A stretch of DNA of 64,000 bases from Pyropia haitanensis (Eukaryota; Rhodophyta; Bangiophyceae; Bangiales; Bangiaceae): positions 4,356,559 through 4,420,558 of the forward strand of contig SDUX01000004.1 in assembly GCA_008729055.1 (NCBI GenBank). The letters are read 5' to 3'. The stretch's first letter is position 1, and each line of letters begins with the position of its first letter. The translations under genes and the position numbers were made by a program. Below the pieces are notes generated by a model, which was not told the DNA's origin, made no database searches, and was given only the letters and a program-made list of their open reading frames with translations. Of the stretch, positions 44,226 to 56,291 are shown in pieces.

Positions 44226-46481
44226 TCACTCCCCATTGTTCATCTGCACGATGGTGCTGCGGTGGAACGGCTCATCCATCCACGCCGGCCGCGGCACGCC
44301 CATCTCGTGGTGCAGCGCCAGCTCCGCGGCGCTCACCGACGACTCGGCCCAGCCGTGGTGCACGCCCCACGCCTCGTTGACCATGTGGATGGCCAGGCCC
44401 GGCACGGGCCGCGCCGCCGCCGCCCGCGGGTCGACCGCCCCACGCCCCGTCGCGCCGCCCGCCGCCGCGTACGGCAGCCGGATGTGGACGCCCACGTGCG
44501 TCCACGACGCGCCGACGCACGCGTCCGGGGCGGGCACGCCGCCGCGGGCGCCCGCCGCGGCGAGCGCGGGGTTGTACAGCTCCCGCAGCTGGCGGAGGAC
44601 GCTGTCCCACTGCACCCGCTGGCGTGGCGTCAGCCGCCCGGCGACGAGCAGCCGCCCCTGGTCCACGTCCGACAGCGGCGAGTACGGGGTCGAGTCGTGG
44701 AGGCTCGGCTCGAGCGCCGACGACGAGCCGAGGACGTCGTCCGAGAGGGAGTAGCTGACGAGCATGGAGCCGGAGCAGCCCGACAGGGCGCGCCGGTCCT
44801 TGCACCGCATGGCGCCGTCGTGGAAGCGCGCCGACGCGATGGGCATGTCCGTCCGCGTGCGGCCGACGGTCTCCTTGAGCACCGACAGCCACCACGCGTC
44901 GCGCCAAAAGCAGTACATCTTGGACAGCGCGTACGGTAGCGTCGCCTCGGCGGAGCGCACAAACGCGGGGGACGCGGCCGACAGGGGCAGCGACGTGCGG
45001 CCGAGGGCGACGAGGTCGGGGCGGCCGATGTTGAGGAAGAGCCGGTCCGTCGTCACCGACGCGCCGTTGGCAAACTCGACGCGCATGCGCTTGCCGCCGC
45101 CGCCGCCGACGCGGGTGATGCGGTCCGCCTTGTGGCCCTTGTAGATGCGGACGCCCGCGTCGGCGGCCGCGTCGAGCATCGCATGGATGATGGTGACCAT
45201 CCCCGCGCGCGTCTTGGCCGCGTCGTCCTTGACGGGCACAACCATTGCCTTGAAGCCGTCGATGGGCGCCTTGTCCAGCGCCTCCGCGCGGAGGAGGTCC
45301 CGCAGCAGCCAGTAGACCGACGTCGGGCCCACAAACAGGTTGTCCCCAATGGCCTGGTCGGTCTCCAAGTAGTAGCTCAGCTCCTCGCGGGTGAGGCCGC
45401 CAAACTCCGAGGCGAGGGTGGTCAGGCTCACCTCGGACCAGGGGGTGCCCTTGTAAGTGTCGACGCGCACCGCGGCGAGCACCTCGTCCACAATCTTCAT
45501 GGCCTTGGCATAGTCCTTGGTCGCCTGGAGCTCCTTCCAGCGCGCCGCCACGGCGGGCACCCCCGACGAGGCGGACGTGAGAAAGTCGGTCAGCTTGCGG
45601 CGCTCCGCGAGCGGCTGGCCCCGACCCCACCGGTACTTGCGCGGGATGACGTACGGCAGGTCCTCGGACCAGTTGGCCAGCTGCTCGTCGACGGTGTTGC
45701 TCGTAAAGTTGGTCGACGCCCAGCGCGTGCCGCGGGCGGTGACGAGCCAGCGCGACTCGGGGTTGCACACCCCGTCGTCCCGGTTGAGCGGGTCCGTGTA
45801 GCAGTGGACGGGCAGCTTGAGGCCCCCTTCGACGAGCGAGCGCATGTGCGTGTGCTTTGTCCGATGGTAGCGGTACGCGCCGAGGTCCTGTGGGGTGGGG
45901 GGGGCGGGGGGGGATCCAGACCAGCCAAACGCCGGAGACAAGGTAGATGAACAGCAAACGCCAGCCAGGCAAGACGTAAACAGAGATCCAACAGAGGGCA
46001 CGCTGCGTGAGCGCTTGCTCTGGTAGAACCGCCAGCGCAATGCACAGCACCGAGACGTGGATGCGACGGGCTACGGACCGAGCGCGAGGCACACGGCCTC
46101 CCTCATTCCCCCCACCCCCCCCCCCCCCCCCCCCTCCGACCCTACCAGCAGCGCCCCCACCACCGTCACGCCCAACCGTACCACCGTGTAGCCCTCAAAG
46201 CCCGGCACATCCGAGACGGTGAGGATGCGGCCGCCAAACCGTTGGGCCGCCTCAAACACGCACACGTCCCGGCCCGGCACGGCCTGGGCGTCCACCGCCA
46301 GCCGCCACGCGGTGTACGCGCCGCCAATGCCGCCGCCGACAATCACCACCTTGCAGTGCGCGGGCGCGCGGCCGGCGCCGCGGCCGTCGACGGCCGCCGC
46401 GGCGGCGGCGGCGGTGGCGGCGGCGGCGACCGCCGCGGCGGTGGCCGACGCGACCCGCCGAAAGAGGCCCTTGCGCGCCAT
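44226..46481 (-). CDS. FAD-dependent amine-oxidase-like oxidoreductase, two exons
   Basis: Exons are 46481-46182 and 45887-44226; the 294-nt intron has a GTACGG donor and a C-rich CACAG acceptor. The spliced frame gives 653 residues and joins GFEGYTV to DLGAYRYHRTKH, rebuilding the V-D-L-G-A motif common in flavin amine oxidases. The N-terminus (1-40) is Ala-rich with basic residues, possibly a targeting or signal segment. The Rossmann fold follows: KVVIVGGGIGGAYTAWRL (GxGxxG, residues 49-54), VFEAAQ (Glu77 for the ribose), and FGGRI (83-85). The C-terminus has VNEAWGVHHGWAESSVSAAELAL, resembling the FAD-contacting G-W-x-E-x-S region of this superfamily (monoamine oxidases, polyamine oxidases, phytoene desaturases). 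The 350-residue middle is a substrate domain without a specific match, so the substrate is unknown. Proximity to spermidine synthase (10 kb) is not evidence of polyamine oxidation. Confidence 0.85.
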
Positions 46482-49400
46482 GACGCGGCGGAAAGGGCAC
46501 CCACGGGGGCTGTGTGCGGGGGGGGGGGGGGGGGGGGGGGGGGGGGCGGCGTCCGCGGGGGGGGGACGATCGCAGGCAACGGCGGCGACGGGGGACGGGC
46601 GTGCCTGCTGGATGGCAGAGCGCAGCGGGGCGCTGCCTGCGCTGCTGCTCGGTCGGGCAGTGGGCGGTACCCCACACGGCCGCGGCGGGGGGCGGTGCTG
46701 CAGCTGACGGCGGGGTGCAGCGGCGCGCGTCGGCGCTCGCGCTTGCACGTTAAGTAGGCATCGCGGCGGCGCGGCGGGGGGAACCTAAAGCGGGCACCCA
46801 ACCTCCCACGGTGCGCGCACCTGTGGAGCCAGGTCGGCGGCGCGCGCCGGTACTGCAAACCCCCCTCAGCGGGCATTATGGACAGGCCCATAGGTACATC
46901 ACCGCGGCAGCGCGATAGGCAGCAGCTTTCTCCCCAGCGGCGCGCGTATGGCGCCCCCCCCCCCGCCCGACCGGTCGAGGCCCCTGTCGGCACGGCCACC
47001 ACGCGCCCGAGCGGGGCGCGGTCGTTTCTCTTCCGCCGCTGGCAACGCCGCCCCACACGACCCCACCCGCGCGCGCCAGCGCGGCGTAGCGCCGTCCGCA
47101 CGGCACCCGGCCCAGCGGGGACAGCTGGCACCGTCCGGGCGGGGCGGCGAGAGCGCGCGGGACGGGATACGTCTGTCGAGGGCGCCGCCCCCGTGCCGCG
47201 GGGGGGTCCGCCGCGTGAGGGGCGACCGGCACCGCCTCCTGGCATGGATGATCCCTGTCACCAGCGGATCCACTCCCCCGCCGCGCCCCCACTGTGAGTA
47301 TCGGCGAGGATGTGGAGAAAAACGCAGTGTACCCCACGAGGCCAGACACCGGCGACCCGACACCCCAACGCGGGGTGGCGAGTTCCAATGTCTAGTCTGC
47401 CGGGCCGAGGGCGCCCGGCACTCAGGTGCGCGGCCGGGTGCTCTTATACCCCACCCCGCACGCGGCGGCAGGTCCGCCGCACGCGGTGGTGAGCGCCCCC
47501 GACACGCCCACAGACGCAAGTCTAGCCCCCCCTCTCCACACGGCCATCAGCCCACCTATTGTGGACAACACCCGCGAATCACCCCCCTCCACTCAAGCAA
47601 AACAATGCACAAACCGGCCAATCACGGCCTGGCGAAACACATAATCGAGCCAATCGGCCCGACCCAATCTGTCAGCCATCACCGGGGGTTTGACCAAACA
47701 TCATTGATGTTCGGTCACGCCCCGCCGAGGTCTGACCAAACGCAAACGCGTGTCCCCCACAATCTTGGCAGGATCCGGTCCAGCGCCCAATCATCGGTCA
47801 CATGGCTGGGTCCGAGTCTCGCCTCGCCGCGCGGCACGAGGGTGCGGGGCAGCGCACGCCCCCCCCGCAGCGGCGTAATCACACCCACCCCCTTTTCTTC
47901 TGCAGCAGCAGCCGCCCCCCCTTCCCCACCCAATTTCGCTCTGTGCTGTACATATGAATGGCTGCCGTTGCCGTGGTCCCCTGCACCCCCGCCCGTGACG
48001 CCGGCCGCGGCTCGCGCGGTGGGCGAATGGGGGGCCACGGCATCCACGCAGCCTGCAACCATCCCCCCCGCGCGCACATCTCGTCGCACCCGGAGATGCG
48101 TAGGGTCCGTGGGGGGACCGCGGCGCGATCCCCCTCGCAGCTGTCAAGACTGGCGGTGTGTGCCTAGGGCCGCGCGGGGCCCTTTGGAAGGGACCAGCGC
48201 TGCGCGCCGCGTATACGCAGCGCCGCAGTGTCTCGCGTGGGCCAACCCAGGACACGGGTAGACCGGGTCCTTGCTGGGTTCGTCCACCCCAGACAATGCC
48301 CCGCCGCTGCCCAGTGGTGCTTCAAGGGAGGTTCAGGAGTCGGGCCGTCATCGGGTTTGCGGGTGGCGAACGCGTTTGTGGACCCCCTCTCACGGTACGA
48401 TGCGCCCCAGCAGTCTCAATTGTTTTTTTTTGCCTTTCTCCTGTGGCCGAGTGGTCGGTCGACATACACCCTGCGTACGATCATTGCGTGAAGCACCATG
48501 TGGAGAGCTACAAGAGCATGTCAAGCAGCAGGGTGTATGTATGTCTCCCCACCTCTTCCGTCCTGTGCGCTTCTCAACAGCTGTCAACAGCTCCCCGCAG
48601 AATACTGTGGAATCCCACGAAAAGGCTGCGGATGAGGCTTCAGAGCGCGCATGCCCGCACAAAGGCGCCGGACCTGTAAAGAGTGCTGATTGGCTGGTGA
48701 ACGAGGAAATCACGCATGCTGAGTGTTGATTGGCTGTTTCACTCGAAGGAGACGCTGTTCTCCGCAAGGTTTTGCGTATGGTCCACTGCGGATCCATAAA
48801 GTCCGAGAGAACAAGGCGGTCCACAGCCACATCCGGAAACCTGCTGTGGACTCGTCTGCGGGTCGAGAAACAGGTGCAGACCGCCTCTTCCTGAACCGCT
48901 CTTTCAGCACCTCTGCGCTGGCGACCCCGCCCAACGCACGGGCCCGCCGTTCCTCGTCATGCGTGGCGCGGCTTGCGCGCCGAGGCGGGCAAGCACGGCT
49001 GGGGCAAGTATCCGGATATTCGAGTTTACCCGCGGCGACCGCGGCGGAGCGTTGTGGGTGCCGACACGAGCCGACACGGGGCCGCGCACCGTGGCCCGCG
49101 ACGGTCCGCCGCGCCTCGCTCCCCGCTGTGTGCTGACCCCCCGCCGACACTCTGGATCAGGCGTGCACACGCGTCCATGGGTCCATTGTTCGGCGTCGAG
49201 ATTCCGTCCGCAGAACTTTGTTTCGAGACAGACAGGGGCACGGTCGTGCGTCCTCGTCATGTCTGTCGGAGGTAGGATGTTTGTGGAGTGCCTGTCCCTC
49301 CATCGTCGGGCAGGTGTGCCGCGTGTGGGCCGCCGGCGTGCCCCGCGGTGCCCCGCGCCCCACGACCCACGCGCTGCACCGTGAGATGGACTGACGATGG

Positions 49401-50835
49401 CGCCGCTGCGCCGCTCCCCTCCCGCCGCCGTCAGACGCCCCTTCCGCCCTTCCCCTGGCCGGCAGTGTCGGTGGCACGCCCAAGAGCCAGTGCGTCGGTG
49501 TCCAGCGACGAGGTGGCCGCCGCAGACCCCCCTCCCCCCCCGCTGCCGAGTCATTTGTGGCAAAGAGACCTCTGGCGGGCCACAAACCTGGGGCGGCACC
49601 TGATGCCTCACCGCCAGTGGCGGCGACGTGGACGACCCTGATGGCGGCGCCGAGCTCCCGCGGCCGGTTTCCGCACCCTTCATGGAAACCGCCGCCACGG
49701 CCGCCGCGGCTACCTCCCCCCCGACGCCCGCCATGGCGACGCTGGTGCGCCCGCCGACTAGAGCTCCCGTGCCAGGCGCCTCCCTCCCCACCCTGAACGA
49801 GTGCGCATCCCCGAGACCGGGACCGCGACCTCCCTGCGCACTTCCAGGCTCGCTCGATCACGCCGTGTGAACAGACAAAGCCACGGGCGGCGGGCCGTGG
49901 ACGCCGCCTGTCGCTCCTGCCGCCGCCGGCGCCGCGCCCACGGCGCGGGAAGCCCGGCAGCGCGGCCGCTCCCGCGCCGCCGGCGGCGCGTCCCCCGTGT
50001 CACCCCCACGGCTAGCGGCGACAGCGCCGCCTCCTCACCGCGGCGGGGCCCCATCATCCAAGAACCCTCCAGCACTTTGGGTGGGGTTGCGGTCGGGCTG
50101 TGGCGGGGTCGGGGAGGGGGCGGGCGTCGCTCTTCTTTATTGCCCAGACTGTTTTGGTTGTCTTCTTTGTTTGTGCCGACCCGACAGGCTCGCCCCCGCC
50201 ATTGGTCTGTGGGGTTGCACCGTCGCGGCGGCGGCGGCGTTGAGGGGGCGGGCGGCGTCGCTGATAGGACGGTCCGTGCGCGGCACGCTCCGCGGGGGGG
50301 GGGGGCGGCCCGCCGGAGCGGCGGGGGGTATGGGCGGCCGGCCGGCCGCTGCCAAAGGGCGCCCGCGGTGGGCGCGCACGCGCCACACCCAGCCGTCTGC
50401 CGCGGACGAAGGGGAGTCGGACGGTAGCATGGAGCTGGCCGGACAGGTGGCGGGCGCCGTCGCCCCGGCGGTTCTTCCCGCCTCGTGTCGCCCCGCCACG
50501 GCGGCGCAGGCGGCTGTGGCGTGTCGTCCGATGGTGGTTCCGGGCGCGTCGGACGCCGCCGCGGGGCCCGCCTGGTCCAGTCCCCACCCCCCGCGACTCG
50601 CGCGACGCGCTCCCGCCACGCAACGACGCCCTAGTTTCGCTCGTCACTCTGTTAAGCTTGCCATGCCCGGCGGTGGCTTCCCGCCCCACACGGACGACGA
50701 ATCGTACATGCAGCGCCTGCATCCCGCCCGCGACACGCGGGCGTCCATGCAGCGCCTCCCCCCCCCCCACGCCCAGCCCTGGACACGCGGCACCCCCCCC
50801 CCCCCCCCCCCCCCCACCACCCCCCTCGCTGGCCC
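46482..50835. other. Intergenic DNA without a recognised gene
   Basis: Contains the amine-oxidase promoter side (G run 46,517-46,546), moderate-GC DNA at 47,290-48,880, and GC-rich DNA to the GTP cyclohydrolase stop. The plus-strand frame at about 50,180-50,839, with a C-terminal stretch MPGGGFPPHTDDESYMQRL starting at an ATG at 50,662, has more protein-like composition than its neighbours, but I cannot assign it. Confidence 0.45.
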
Positions 50836-51244
50836 CTAGCGGCCCAGCAGCGCGAGGTACTCCTCCCGCAGCCCCGCGTCGGCGACGTACGCCCCCCGCC
50901 AGCAGGTGGTCACCGTCTCCGCGGCGACCTGCTCCACCCCCCGCATCGCCATGCACAGGTGGCGGGCCTCGACGAGCACCGCCACCCCCCGCGCGCCCGT
51001 TACGGCCACGACGCGGTCGGCAATCGCGGCGGTGAGGCGCTCCTGCACCTGCAGGCAGCGGGCGGCGGCGGTCACGAGGCGCGCCAGCTTGGACAGGCCA
51101 ACGACGCGGCCGCCGGCGGGCAGGTACGCCACGTGCGCGCGGCCGACAAACGGCAGCAGGTGGTGCTCGCACAGCGACGCCACGTCCATGCCACGGACGA
51201 GCACCACGTCGCCGCCGCCGTGGTGGGCGTCGCCAGGGGGGGGC

Positions 51245-51285
<41 letters not shown>

Positions 51286-51864
51286 GCCGCGACACGCGGC
51301 GGCGTCGGCGGCGGCGTCGGTGGCGGCCGCGGCGGGGGCGGCGGCGGGGGCGGCAACGTCAGCGGCGGCCATGGCCGCCTCGACCCACACCGCGTCGCCC
51401 GCGGCGGCCGCCACCGCCCGCCCGCCGCGGTCCCCAGAGGTGAGAAACGACAGCGACGCGGCGACGCGGTCGGGGGTCTTGGCGAGGCCCGGCCGCGACG
51501 GGTCCTCGCCAATACACCCGAGGATGGTCCGCACCGCGTCGGCAATGATGGCCCGCCGCTCCTCGTCGTTGCGGCCACGGCGAGAGGCGCCGCCGCCGCC
51601 GCCACCGCCGTCGCCACCGCCGCCACCGCCGTCGCCACCGCCGCCGCCACCGCCGTCGCCACCGCCGCCACCGCCGCCGCCACCGCCGCCGCCACCGCCG
51701 TCGCCACCGCCGCCGCCGCCGCCGTCCACCACCGGCCGGCCGGGCGCACCGCCAGCCACGGGCAGGTCGGGCGGCGCGGCTCGGGCGTCTACCGGCGGCG
51801 CCCCCCCCCCGGCGGGCGGCGCCGCCCCCGCCGTGGCCGACGCCACCCCGCCGCCGGCCGCCAT
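50836..51864 (-). CDS. folE: GTP cyclohydrolase I
   Basis: Opens the guanine ring of GTP to 7,8-dihydroneopterin triphosphate, the first step of tetrahydrofolate and pterin synthesis. Single exon, 342 residues from the ATG at 51,864; upstream the frame is open only from non-ATG codons. The first 95 or so residues are low complexity, ending in a Gly/Asp tract coded by CCG/CCA triplet repeats (51,596-51,722). The catalytic domain follows: [29 protein letters not shown]; the zinc/active-site motif LCEHHLLPF (Cys232, His234, His235); [10 protein letters not shown]; and [11 protein letters not shown] with the second zinc Cys304 (His302), then [11 protein letters not shown]. Between [11 protein letters not shown] and the CEHH motif an Ala/Gly-rich insertion of about 60 residues replaces the short acidic loop seen in most family members. 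All zinc ligands are present, so it is predicted to be active. Confidence 0.95.
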
Positions 51865-52971
51865 GGCCGCGGCCGCGGCGGCGGGCCGCTCGCGGCGGGC
51901 GGCGGGGGGGTGGGGGGGAGCACGCCGACGCGGCGGGCAGACGGCCACGGCTGGCGGCCGGCAGCAGCGGAGGTGACGGCGACGGCGGCGGCGGGCGGCG
52001 GGGGGTGGTGGGCGGTGGCGGGACGGCCGCGACGGGGGGGGGCGACGGGGGGGGAGCGCGGGCCAGGCGGCGGGGCGAGCACGGGGGCGGCGGATGGGCA
52101 CGTGCTCGCTTGCTGTCCGCCGTCCCCCTCGCCGCGACGGCGGCCAACGGCGAGCAGGCCGTCAACCGCCACAGGCACGAGACCGTCACGGCCGTCGCGC
52201 AACAGACCGTCGAGCCCAAGTCCGTCTTAACCGGAAGGTTTGAACGTCTAATTGAACGCTGCGAAAAAAAACACTGCGTTTCGAACGGCCTCTCTACGTT
52301 GCCGTCTCTTCTTCAGTCAAAGTTTGATCTTTTGCGTCCGACAATCCGCAAACGTACGAAGGTGGGTTTTAGTTCCGAGTTTCATGTCGTCGTGAAGGGT
52401 GGCCAGCAACGGGGAAGGCTACCGAACAGGGTGCGGAGGAAGCAGGAGGGGGGGGGGGAAGGGCCACCCCCTACAAGTGGTGCTAGCGGGGGAGGGCGGG
52501 TCTTGAACCGCGACGGGAGGCTGCCAAGCCGGCGGGTGGGACGACCTCAGCCACCGCGGTATCCGGAAGATGACCAGCCGACCGCCGTATCTGGACACTC
52601 GGGGGCCTACCGGGCCTGGCGTGGGAGACAGCGCTTGCCACCGGCAGTGGCGGCATTGGGCGGTGGCAGCGGCGGCAGCGTCGTGCTGCTGCTTGAGGGG
52701 AGAGAGGGAGGCTACGAGAAAGCCGACTCGGATGTCGGCGGCGGCGGTGACCGTGGTGACGGCCGTGGACTGTGTAGACGAGGTCAAGCGGGGAGTGGAG
52801 CACCTGACCAGAAGATCAGGTGCCCACGTGGATAACGTCAAAGGGTGCGTACGTAGGCGTCGACGGGGTCCACGCTGGACTGGCGGGTGACCGCAGCGTA
52901 CAGTACAGCGCGAACGCCTCTCGGGTGCTTTCATCCTTCTGCCACCGCAGATCGTCGGGAACAACTGTACG

Positions 52972-53195
52972 TCCGGTATTTCGCGGCGTGGAATCCCCGG
53001 GGACATCTTGGCGGCATCCCTGAAGCACAGGGCGGAGAATGCGAGGTCTCCAGGATAGAATTCGGGCGCGACACTCGAGATAGGTCATGAGTTTGACAGT
53101 TCCACTTCCGGCCTAGGTGTAGTAACGAACACATCGCGCAATATGCTAATTTTAGGCATAACAAACAGTCGAAAGACGTAACGATCTCACTGGGT
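52972..53195 (+). repeat. Relic dispersed repeat, unit A copy 2
   Basis: Same-orientation match to 11,735-11,960, by eye clearly homologous with scattered substitutions and small gaps. Minus-strand translation gives CFRDAAKMSPGIPRREI, paralleling the other copy. It abuts the inverted unit B copy to its right. Confidence 0.65.
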
Positions 53196-53199
53196 ATAA

Positions 53200-53705
53200 G
53201 AGAAGCTCTCGGGTAACACGTTTACTTGGTGTAGGCGACCGTGGTGGCGCTCGCCGGTGCAGCAGTGAGGGTGGTGTTCAGGAGCACCACCAGCATCGCC
53301 GCGACCGCGTAGCCCCGCCCACGAGCTTGTCCGGGGCGGCCGTGGTGGCGGCTGCCGCCTCGCTGGCGGCAATGACTGCCGGCAGCTCCCATGCCCACGC
53401 GGCGGCGGCAGCGACGGCCTCGTGCGTCCGACTAGCTTTCAATGCCGCGGAGCCCGTCGCGGCGGCTGCCAAAGTGGCCACGCGCGCGGCCGCATAATGC
53501 ACATGTACTTCCACCATTGTAGTGAGCTACGACACCCGTAGCGCCTTGCCGTTCCCTGTGTTTCTTGTTCTTGTACAGGTGCACACAGAGAGGTACTCAA
53601 GCATGAGCACCGCTGACTTGGCTTAATGCTTGGCCGCTCGCTTCGTAGTTTCGCATCCCGCGCGACGCCGCCGAGGGTTGGACGCAAGCGCGACCGACCA
53701 ACCGC
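53200..53705 (-). repeat. Dispersed repeat, unit B copy 2 (inverted)
   Basis: Reverse complement matches 12,128-12,615, about 41 kb away. Here the Ala-rich frame is open from the ATG at 53,517 (MVEVHVHYAAARVATLAAAATGSAALKAS) through 79 codons, and the overlapping hydrophobic frame again ends in a TAA at the same place, near 53,223. Unit A next to it is in direct orientation relative to its other copy, so A and B have been rearranged relative to each other. Confidence 0.75.
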
Positions 53706-54590
53706 GCAGGTGCTGCCGTGGCGTGTTCACCCGAGGTCCGCATTGGTGGCTGATGAGGCTGACGGCGGCCTCCTCCGCCACTGCGCGTTGTTGTCACCGG
53801 CCGTGGGGAAGAGCGCCCTCTCAATCCATCACGGTGGGTCGCGGGGGGAGGTGCGTGCGTGCGTGGAGCGGCGTTCCCCGAACGGACAGACCAAGTCAGA
53901 CCCGACGAAACGAGACTACTTGCCGTCTCCCGGTTCGCTCCTATCAAACTGGTCGACCTCTGCAGCCCGCCTCATGTGAATGTGCTGGATGGACTGGATG
54001 AGATTTCATGGGAGGACAAAGGCACTTTTCAGTACGTTTCGAGTAGCACTGATTCGCACTGTTGGACTGATTCATGGACTGTACTCTTCCAGCCGCGTCT
54101 CGCTTACGCCATTTTGGCATGGAAGCACCCACACCGTGGACGATCGCCGTAGCAGTGCAACCGGGTTGCTCCCGGGTGGCAAGCGGGCGCCCGCTGCAGC
54201 CACGACAGCGGACGGTGCGCCGCCGGTGCGCCTACAGCACCGCAGCCCACCATGGTGGACGTGGCAGCGTCCATGTGCCCCCCCGCCCCCCCCCGCCTCC
54301 CCCTGCCTCCCCCCGCCGACTACCGCACCGGCTGTCGACCCCCGCGGCGGGTCGGCCGCTGACACCACGCGGCCAACCTCCAATGTGCACCGACGCGTGG
54401 GGGATCCCCACCGCGGTGATCATGCACGCCTCTGGCGGCTCCCCGCAGCGGCCGGACGTGGCGTGAGCAGCGACGGCGCCCGAGCCACCAGGACGCAGCC
54501 CGACCCAATGTGAATCGTGGGGGCGCGGACACCCTCCCTCCCTCCCGCCCATCCTCCCACCAGCGCCCCACCGACCTCCACCCTGTGATG

Positions 54591-55650
54591 TGATGCTTAA
54601 TGCAGGATCCACGACAAGACTGCATTTCCGATAACGGCTTGTCAAGACCTTGATGAGTAGCCTCCCAGAACGCCGCTCACGCCCCCGTAAGAGCCACCGG
54701 AGCAAGGCTGTTGCCTTCATACGTTGTACATTGCCCCTATATCTCAAAACCGCAACCTTTTGATGACATATCCACAGCCGCAGCGATGGAGCGTACAAGA
54801 AGAGGTGCTTGAAAAGGTGCTTGAAGAAAGTGGTGTGATGTCGAACAGCTCGACCAACGTTCAAGCCTCTACAAGTCGACGACAAGCCCTTCGCCGTGGC
54901 GCCAAGTCGGTCTGAGCGCAGGTTCAAGGCTTTTCGACGCCTACTACTGAGAAGAATTACAGGCCAATCAGGCGTTCCAATGGGCGTCCGCACTGGCGTT
55001 GTTGGGCTTGTTGAGCTGACTTTGGTGCCACACAAGACCCTCTGTCGCCAGCATCAAGCTTCCTGCACGGAGTGAATACGGACTGAGAGCGGCAACTTTC
55101 CGAGACATTACACGAGAACGAACAGATCCCCTGGACGGACCAGCCACATTCTCACAACGGGGACTTGTTGAAGGACATCGGAGGCGCTAGTTGTACTGTG
55201 GGGCGGCCTATTAGCGTCTAACTCCCTTTGCCATGCGCACTGTACTGCACTTTCAGAAGCGTACAGTGCGATTTTCGTCCAATATTCGAGTTCAATTCAG
55301 CGGGCTGGGTCGCTCCGGGGGGGGGGTTGTGTAACCCTTGACATAGTCTTGATAAGCCGTCAAGCAGGATCCAGGATGAGCCTGTTTTTCCGCACAGCGC
55401 CCCAAAAGTTTACCCGACGGGTCAGCCGCATATATATCACACGAATTTATAGTCCGTGGTCGACAGCACACTTTTTCGGCATTGCCGTTTTGTGATGTAG
55501 ACCGTAAAGTTGAGCACAGGTCGTGAGTGGATTGTCGTGACTGTGCATGAACAATATCGGGCGGAGTGCATAATGCGCATACAAGCACGTAAGTGCGCTC
55601 CCAATCCTTTTTCGAAAACGCCGTTAATGGTTTATTCCTGCAAGATTCTA
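54591..55650. other. Lower-GC island, no recognised gene
   Basis: About 1 kb of near-balanced GC. It holds a 63-codon plus-strand frame (about 54,724-54,915; its listed first codon is not ATG) rich in Ser/Gln/Arg, and a minus-strand frame of about 167 codons (55,795-55,292, GTG start) with many Cys and Ser. Neither resembles a family I know. The composition contrast suggests inserted or decayed foreign sequence, but no terminal repeats are convincing. Confidence 0.45.
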
Positions 55651-55928
55651 CATGCAACATCTGCCTACCCTCCCTGACCGCCAAGCACAACTGCTGTGGC
55701 ATGAGAAGAAAGGAACAGCAGATGAACACGGCAGAGTGACAACAGCAGCCAGACCAAGATGGGGACAGCGCGCAGGCAAGCGACGTGAGAGGCACGAACG
55801 ACGTCTGTCAGTGTCACCACAGCAACTAGGCACAGAGGATGCTCACAGAATGAGCAAAGAAGCACAATCCCCCGCATCACCGGCGGCTGGGCAGCCATCA
55901 CGCCAGGCGCCCATCCTGTCCCCCTCCA

Positions 55929-56291
55929 ATGAACCGCCCCCCCCCCCATGGCATCCCCCCCTCGCATCTGCCCTCCCCCACCTTCCGCACGCGCCAGCGG
56001 GACGACCTCGGCCCCTTCAACCTTCGCGGCGCGGGCTTCGACCCAGCCGGGTATGCCGCTCATACCGCTGCCGCTGCCGCTGCCGCTGCCGCAGCCGGTG
56101 TCGCAGCCACCACCACTGTCACTGCCGCCGCCGCTACAGATGGGGACCACCACCGCCGCCTCGCGGACGTACTGGCCCACAGCCCAGAGGTCAGCCAGAG
56201 GGAGGCGCCGGCGGCGGCACGTAGACGAATATCTCGACAAGGGAAAAGGGGGAGGTGGGCATGCGAGCGGGGTACGCGCCGAGAGGGTTAA
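55929..56291 (+). CDS. Hypothetical protein or first exon, unrecognised
   Basis: A 120-codon frame from an ATG at 55,929. It is weakly more protein-like than the competing frames: a Pro/His-rich start, then RQRDDLGPFNLRGAGFDPAG, an Ala tract, HHRRLADVLAHSPEVSQREA and a basic end. No domain is recognised. It could be the first exon of a gene whose continuation I cannot find, or a chance frame. Confidence 0.25.
   Translation: MNRPPPHGIPPSHLPSPTFRTRQRDDLGPFNLRGAGFDPAGYAAHTAAAAAAAAAAGVAATTTVTAAAATDGDHHRRLADVLAHSPEVSQREAPAAARRRISRQGKRGRWACERGTRREG

Larger units (their letters stand above)
51865..54590. other. Intergenic DNA and repeat relics upstream of GTP cyclohydrolase
   Basis: 51,865-52,190 is GC-rich leader or promoter DNA. 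52,220-52,400 is an AT-richer patch including an AAAAAAAA run at 52,263, a plausible promoter of the cyclohydrolase. 52,972-53,705 holds two repeat copies (annotated separately). The remainder carries only short unassigned frames. Confidence 0.5.

Noticed and set aside
43558..44754. 398-codon plus-strand frame running into the amine-oxidase gene from the other strand
   Set aside because: Its second half is antisense to a clearly conserved exon and its first half is Arg/Pro-rich without motifs.
54600..55370. Possible terminal inverted repeats (GTCTTGAYAAGCCGT-like segments near 54,640 and 55,345)
   Set aside because: Only about 15 bases match, with no extension and no target duplication, so chance cannot be excluded.
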